64,000 nucleotides of DNA, from NCBI RefSeq assembly GCF_026241225.1, contig NZ_JAPFQP010000001.1, forward strand, positions 124,001-188,000. Reading direction: 5' to 3'. This DNA is from Lentiprolixibacter aurantiacus. GTDB lineage: Bacteria; Bacteroidota; Bacteroidia; Flavobacteriales; Flavobacteriaceae. A program made the position numbers and the translations under genes. The notes under the pieces were generated by a model. It worked only from the letters and a program-made list of their open reading frames with translations, ran no database searches and was not told where the DNA came from. Positions within the stretch are counted from its first letter, which is position 1. Each line of letters opens with the position of its first letter. Below are positions 63,637-64,000 of the stretch, one piece after another.

Positions 63637-64000
63637 ATGAAACTAGCAAAAATATTCTGGTCCCTGGGAAGCCTGCTAATTAATGTTACCATCATTATTT
63701 ATATTGCCCTCTCCAGCAAAGCCCCACAGGACATTGTAGAGCGATATGCCTACATAAACAGCAACTGGGCCTTATACGGGGCGCACTGGAAAGCGGAGTT
63801 TTTATTTATGACCCTGATTGCCATCGGGGCTGTATTTTTTGCAGCAAGATTCAGGAAGATAAGCTGGTCAGTCATTGTCGTTGGGCAGCTTATCCTGCTG
63901 CTTACCTATCCCATTATGCTCGGAGGGTATCAGAATACACCATTTGAACTGGCCGAGATGGCTAACCAGATGGCTACAGTGGTTTTTGTTTTTGGAAATC
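63637..64000 (+). CDS. Polytopic membrane protein, truncated by the window end
   Basis: Open from ATG 63637 to the end, 121 codons without a stop. Three hydrophobic segments are visible (about residues 8-25, 55-72 and 78-96), with a polar loop KAPQDIVERYAYINSNW after the first. It starts 30 bases after the PSD-like gene and may be its partner. No family recognised from this fragment. Confidence 0.7.
   Translation, partial: MKLAKIFWSLGSLLINVTIIIYIALSSKAPQDIVERYAYINSNWALYGAHWKAEFLFMTLIAIGAVFFAARFRKISWSVIVVGQLILLLTYPIMLGGYQNTPFELAEMANQMATVVFVFGN

Overview
The window looks like a chromosomal segment from a marine member of the Flavobacteriaceae (Bacteroidota). The evidence is the TAnnTTTG-type promoter boxes, near absence of Shine-Dalgarno sequences, many lipoproteins with short Leu/Ile-rich leaders, a class II HMG-CoA reductase paired with a GYDIA-type GHMP kinase, flavobacterial DPP IV with POT transporters, and a coaX-OMP-TPR-lptC cluster. 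Genus cannot be fixed from sequence alone. All functional calls are from reading motifs; no database search was run.

Layout. 1-4.3 kb (+): surE (3' end), a small membrane gene, lpxB, an NlpC/P60 lipoprotein and comEC, tightly packed. 4.3-9.8 kb (-): dipeptidyl peptidase IV followed by two POT peptide transporters, a likely peptide-scavenging operon. 9.9-12.2 kb (+): HMG-CoA reductase and GHMP kinase (mevalonate pathway) behind a good promoter. 12.3-20.0 kb (-): coaX, an outer-membrane porin-like protein, a TPR protein, lptC, a small membrane protein, a CNNM/CBS protein and a PpiD/SurA-type foldase, an envelope-biogenesis cluster.

20.0-28.0 kb is the most unusual part. A tRNA-Phe gene with a canonical promoter is followed by a ladder of partial copies of its own 3' end, three of which are followed by an intact intrinsic terminator. 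Next comes a 7.2-kb segment bounded by 66-bp direct repeats (65/66 identical). It holds three exported proteins: a 208-aa lipoprotein, a 1040-aa protein with a novel N-terminal domain, a serine beta-lactamase-like domain and C-terminal tandem repeats, and a 1010-aa Tat lipoprotein with transglutaminase-like and VWA-like regions. No integrase or transposase is visible. This is the best candidate for an undescribed system in the window.

28-36 kb: a lipocalin-like lipoprotein, the dabB-dabA inorganic-carbon uptake pair (-), a DUF808 membrane protein and a YfcC-type carrier. 36-64 kb: an accessory-looking stretch, almost all on the + strand, of exported or membrane enzymes: an M1-like peptidase, two serine beta-lactamase-like hydrolases, an S41 peptidase, two DUF5694 lipoproteins, three amidohydrolases, a GH16 glucanase, a DUF3179 protein, a CPBP protease, an FGE-like lipoprotein, a TolB-N/TPR protein, an acetyltransferase, an alpha/beta hydrolase and a PSD-like lipoprotein. 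Several gaps hold inverted repeats or a homopolymer that look regulatory.
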